Assembly: GCF_028736035.1 (NCBI RefSeq)
Contig: NZ_CP117866.1
Location: forward strand, 992,001-1,056,000
Source of the DNA: Streptomyces sp. T12
Lineage (GTDB): Bacteria; Actinomycetota; Actinomycetes; Streptomycetales; Streptomycetaceae
DNA length: 64,000 nt
Direction of reading: 5' to 3'
Shown here one piece after another: positions 63,801-64,000 of this stretch; positions within the stretch are counted from its first letter, which is position 1; every line of letters begins with the position of its first letter. The notes below the pieces were generated by a model, which saw only the letters and a program-made list of their open reading frames with translations, had not been told where the DNA came from and did no database searches. The position numbers and the translations under genes are program-made.

Positions 63801-64000
63801 TGTCAGGCCGCGGAGAAGGACGAACTGCTCTGGCAAAAGCCGGGGAAGCCTGCCCGCGGCTGCCTGGATCCTGACGTCGTGGTGCCACCGGGGCACATCG
63901 CGGACGCGAGCATCCGGCTCGCCATACCCGTACCCGAGGTCTGCCGGCGGCTCGCGGCCCACGGGCTGCGCAGCGACCCCGGTCGGCTGCCGGACCACCC
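60801..64000 (+). CDS. HSP90-like (GHKL) ATPase of a putative conflict system, 3' end outside the window
   Basis: The frame is open from 60801 to the window edge (1066 residues visible). TTG at 60801 has GAAGGGAG seven bases upstream. The N-terminus reads TRNVVGGNTVAKAVVQAQSI, then GEVHFH, a Gly/Val/His pattern typical of actinobacterial conflict-system adaptors. A GQAQ/GQIQ repeat (residues 119-134) forms a hinge. The GHKL fold shows the N box with Glu445, Asn449 and Asp452, the G1 box DDGIGM (497-502), and the G2 box FGIGVLS near 546, as in HSP90 and MORC. Near 914 and 1043 are two winged-helix-like stretches (DVAARLAALGF, VPEVCRRLAAHGL). Together with the protease it may form an NTP-driven defence module. 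Confidence 0.78.
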   Translation, partial: MTEGGTRNVVGGNTVAKAVVQAQSIGEVHFHTAAASSEAEPVASDPWVRKALESCVWQHVPAGRDTGHHRRYVAAVAFRLAGMRDEWEGSLEQDPWCDSRIATAFLDNVDWLLGEPPQGQAQGQAQGQIQGQIQGRPRSDSLDLYPAEAALLVLFPLLHRVHYLRRAVRLAEVRPWSLQPDPGAGPRREAYELFAEESDALVQRALRDPEAEPLVGWWLYHRRLAQHEEFSEADSVPALLAELGEPAAELGGALAADRVTVLLHALRRGPDVCHPEFLNLLPADDRVRCGPGHQQIRFQRAALLLALAYGMSVEMTALPDIVAEHLAIPYPVDLAELRRTLTAAEWGGSRELPVLRAQCRHEAVVEGLREYTARADALLHAVRRTTRERVNEPMPDLPTRLSADGVLPSRGAFDGYARFRSDGRRVLDLAMGIELYKDRDLAVRELYQNALDACRYRRARQEYLDRTTGSSGAAYTGSISFVQDTDEKGRPYLDCQDDGIGMGEAELRGVFSHAGARFAEQLEFKLERARWEALDPPVELYPNSRFGIGVLSYFMLAEEIRVTTCRMDADGVPGPVYEVSICGPGHLFRIVQTRARGREPGTRVRLYLRSDVAPESWSVIDVLERVLAIAEFPTTARKGALSSDWEPGRLKERERPDRADTGLHAYGEQLAWAEDPRGAQVVWCEHGGALLVDGVVVEPTVRKGVFSATGLGLTGAVVNLRGPSAPAMLSVDRRHVLDDVTAAVRELLEKATDVLAEGDEGLPDFWWLNRVAVDSAALADVVDRALFSRGRELTFKGVEFGGPQTGYFPGDFTLVPREPSEESAYGGGPWAHVDGDAPDHVYVWRLLARRPARALRKLSEVCPEIDDHRPVLRPTPSDQWLLLHDQQSTDSPRWRRGARDLSGIAQSADTVQCTPRDVAARLAALGFSDTDPRKWSPGAQLTTANSHAFRTQYGESLVREKPLDSADLMQAVARINDTVAATAELLRDFGADVPEKVVALCQAAEKDELLWQKPGKPARGCLDPDVVVPPGHIADASIRLAIPVPEVCRRLAAHGLRSDPGRLPDH
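61155..61202. repeat. 12-base tandem repeat encoding GQAQ/GQIQ
   Basis: Two copies of GGCCAGGCACAG are followed by two of GGCCAGATCCAG, in frame with the HSP90-like gene. The encoded Gly/Gln linker separates the N-terminal helical part from the rest. The copy number is likely to vary. Confidence 0.85.

Noticed and set aside
1..64000. tRNA, rRNA, CRISPR arrays, prophage modules or biosynthetic PKS/NRPS genes
   Set aside because: I looked for these on both strands and found no cloverleaf ends, regular spacer-repeat pattern, or structural phage or megasynthase motifs. A covariance-model search would be more sensitive for small RNAs.

Overview
The window is high-GC actinobacterial DNA and almost certainly Streptomyces. 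The evidence is strong GC bias at third codon positions, Tat-type secretion signals, ricin-type and discoidin-type carbohydrate-binding domains, a bifunctional CYP102-type P450, an LAxTG surface anchor, SpoIIE phosphatases, CebR-type operators and GTG/TTG starts. It reads like an accessory chromosome arm: intact transcription units lie among an unusually dense set of gene fragments, in-frame stops, deletion fusions and IS remnants. I see no rRNA, tRNA, CRISPR array or phage module.

Layout. 0-2.5 kb: end of a RidA-family gene, a fold-type-III PLP enzyme and an SDR. 3-7 kb: a polyamine-type binding protein, then a scrambled stretch (ABC ATPase fused to an aldehyde dehydrogenase tail, LysR pieces on both strands, a second ALDH head). 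7-13.5 kb: a dead alpha-L-fucosidase, a dead L-fuconate dehydratase copy, a GH43 fragment fused to a WD40 protein tail. 13.6-19 kb: an MFS transporter, a CYP102 fusion P450 and its divergent TetR regulator with three matching operator-like sites. 19-21 kb: a broken GH31. 21-33 kb: a twelve-gene minus-strand operon (sugar ABC importer, L-fuconate/L-galactonate pathway, FadR-type regulator) with almost every stop overlapping the next start. 33-38.5 kb: intact alpha-L-fucosidase, expansin and GH6 cellulase (two CebR boxes). 39-49 kb: SGNH lipase, GH12, fragments of GH42, GH74, GH6, amidohydrolase and ABC genes, a SpoIIE/RsbW-type protein and a CE2-type esterase. 49-51 kb: a small unknown protein translationally coupled to a phytanoyl-CoA-dioxygenase-like enzyme with a divergent AraC regulator. 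51-53 kb: IS debris. 53-59 kb: two amino-acid permeases with GntR and Lrp regulators, and a HAD phosphatase. 59.2-64 kb: an intracellular subtilase followed by a large HSP90-type (GHKL) ATPase running off the window.

How it fits together. Backbone enzymes (GH12, GH6, GH74 remnant), expansin, alpha-xylosidase-type GH31, GH42, two GH29 alpha-L-fucosidases, GH43 and a CE2-type esterase are what fucosylated, acetylated plant xyloglucan needs. The operon between 21 and 33 kb would import and catabolise the released 6-deoxy or L-hexose. Its gene content fits L-galactose or L-fucose oxidation, dehydration, C5 inversion through a diketo intermediate, phosphorylation and KDPG cleavage. Much of the extracellular half is decaying while the intracellular half is intact.

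The best candidate for an under-described system is the subtilase plus HSP90-like ATPase pair at 59.3-64.0 kb. It resembles the actinobacterial NTP-dependent conflict or defence systems and carries a glycine/valine-rich N-terminal signature, a GQAQ/GQIQ hinge, a complete GHKL ATP site and winged-helix-like repeats.
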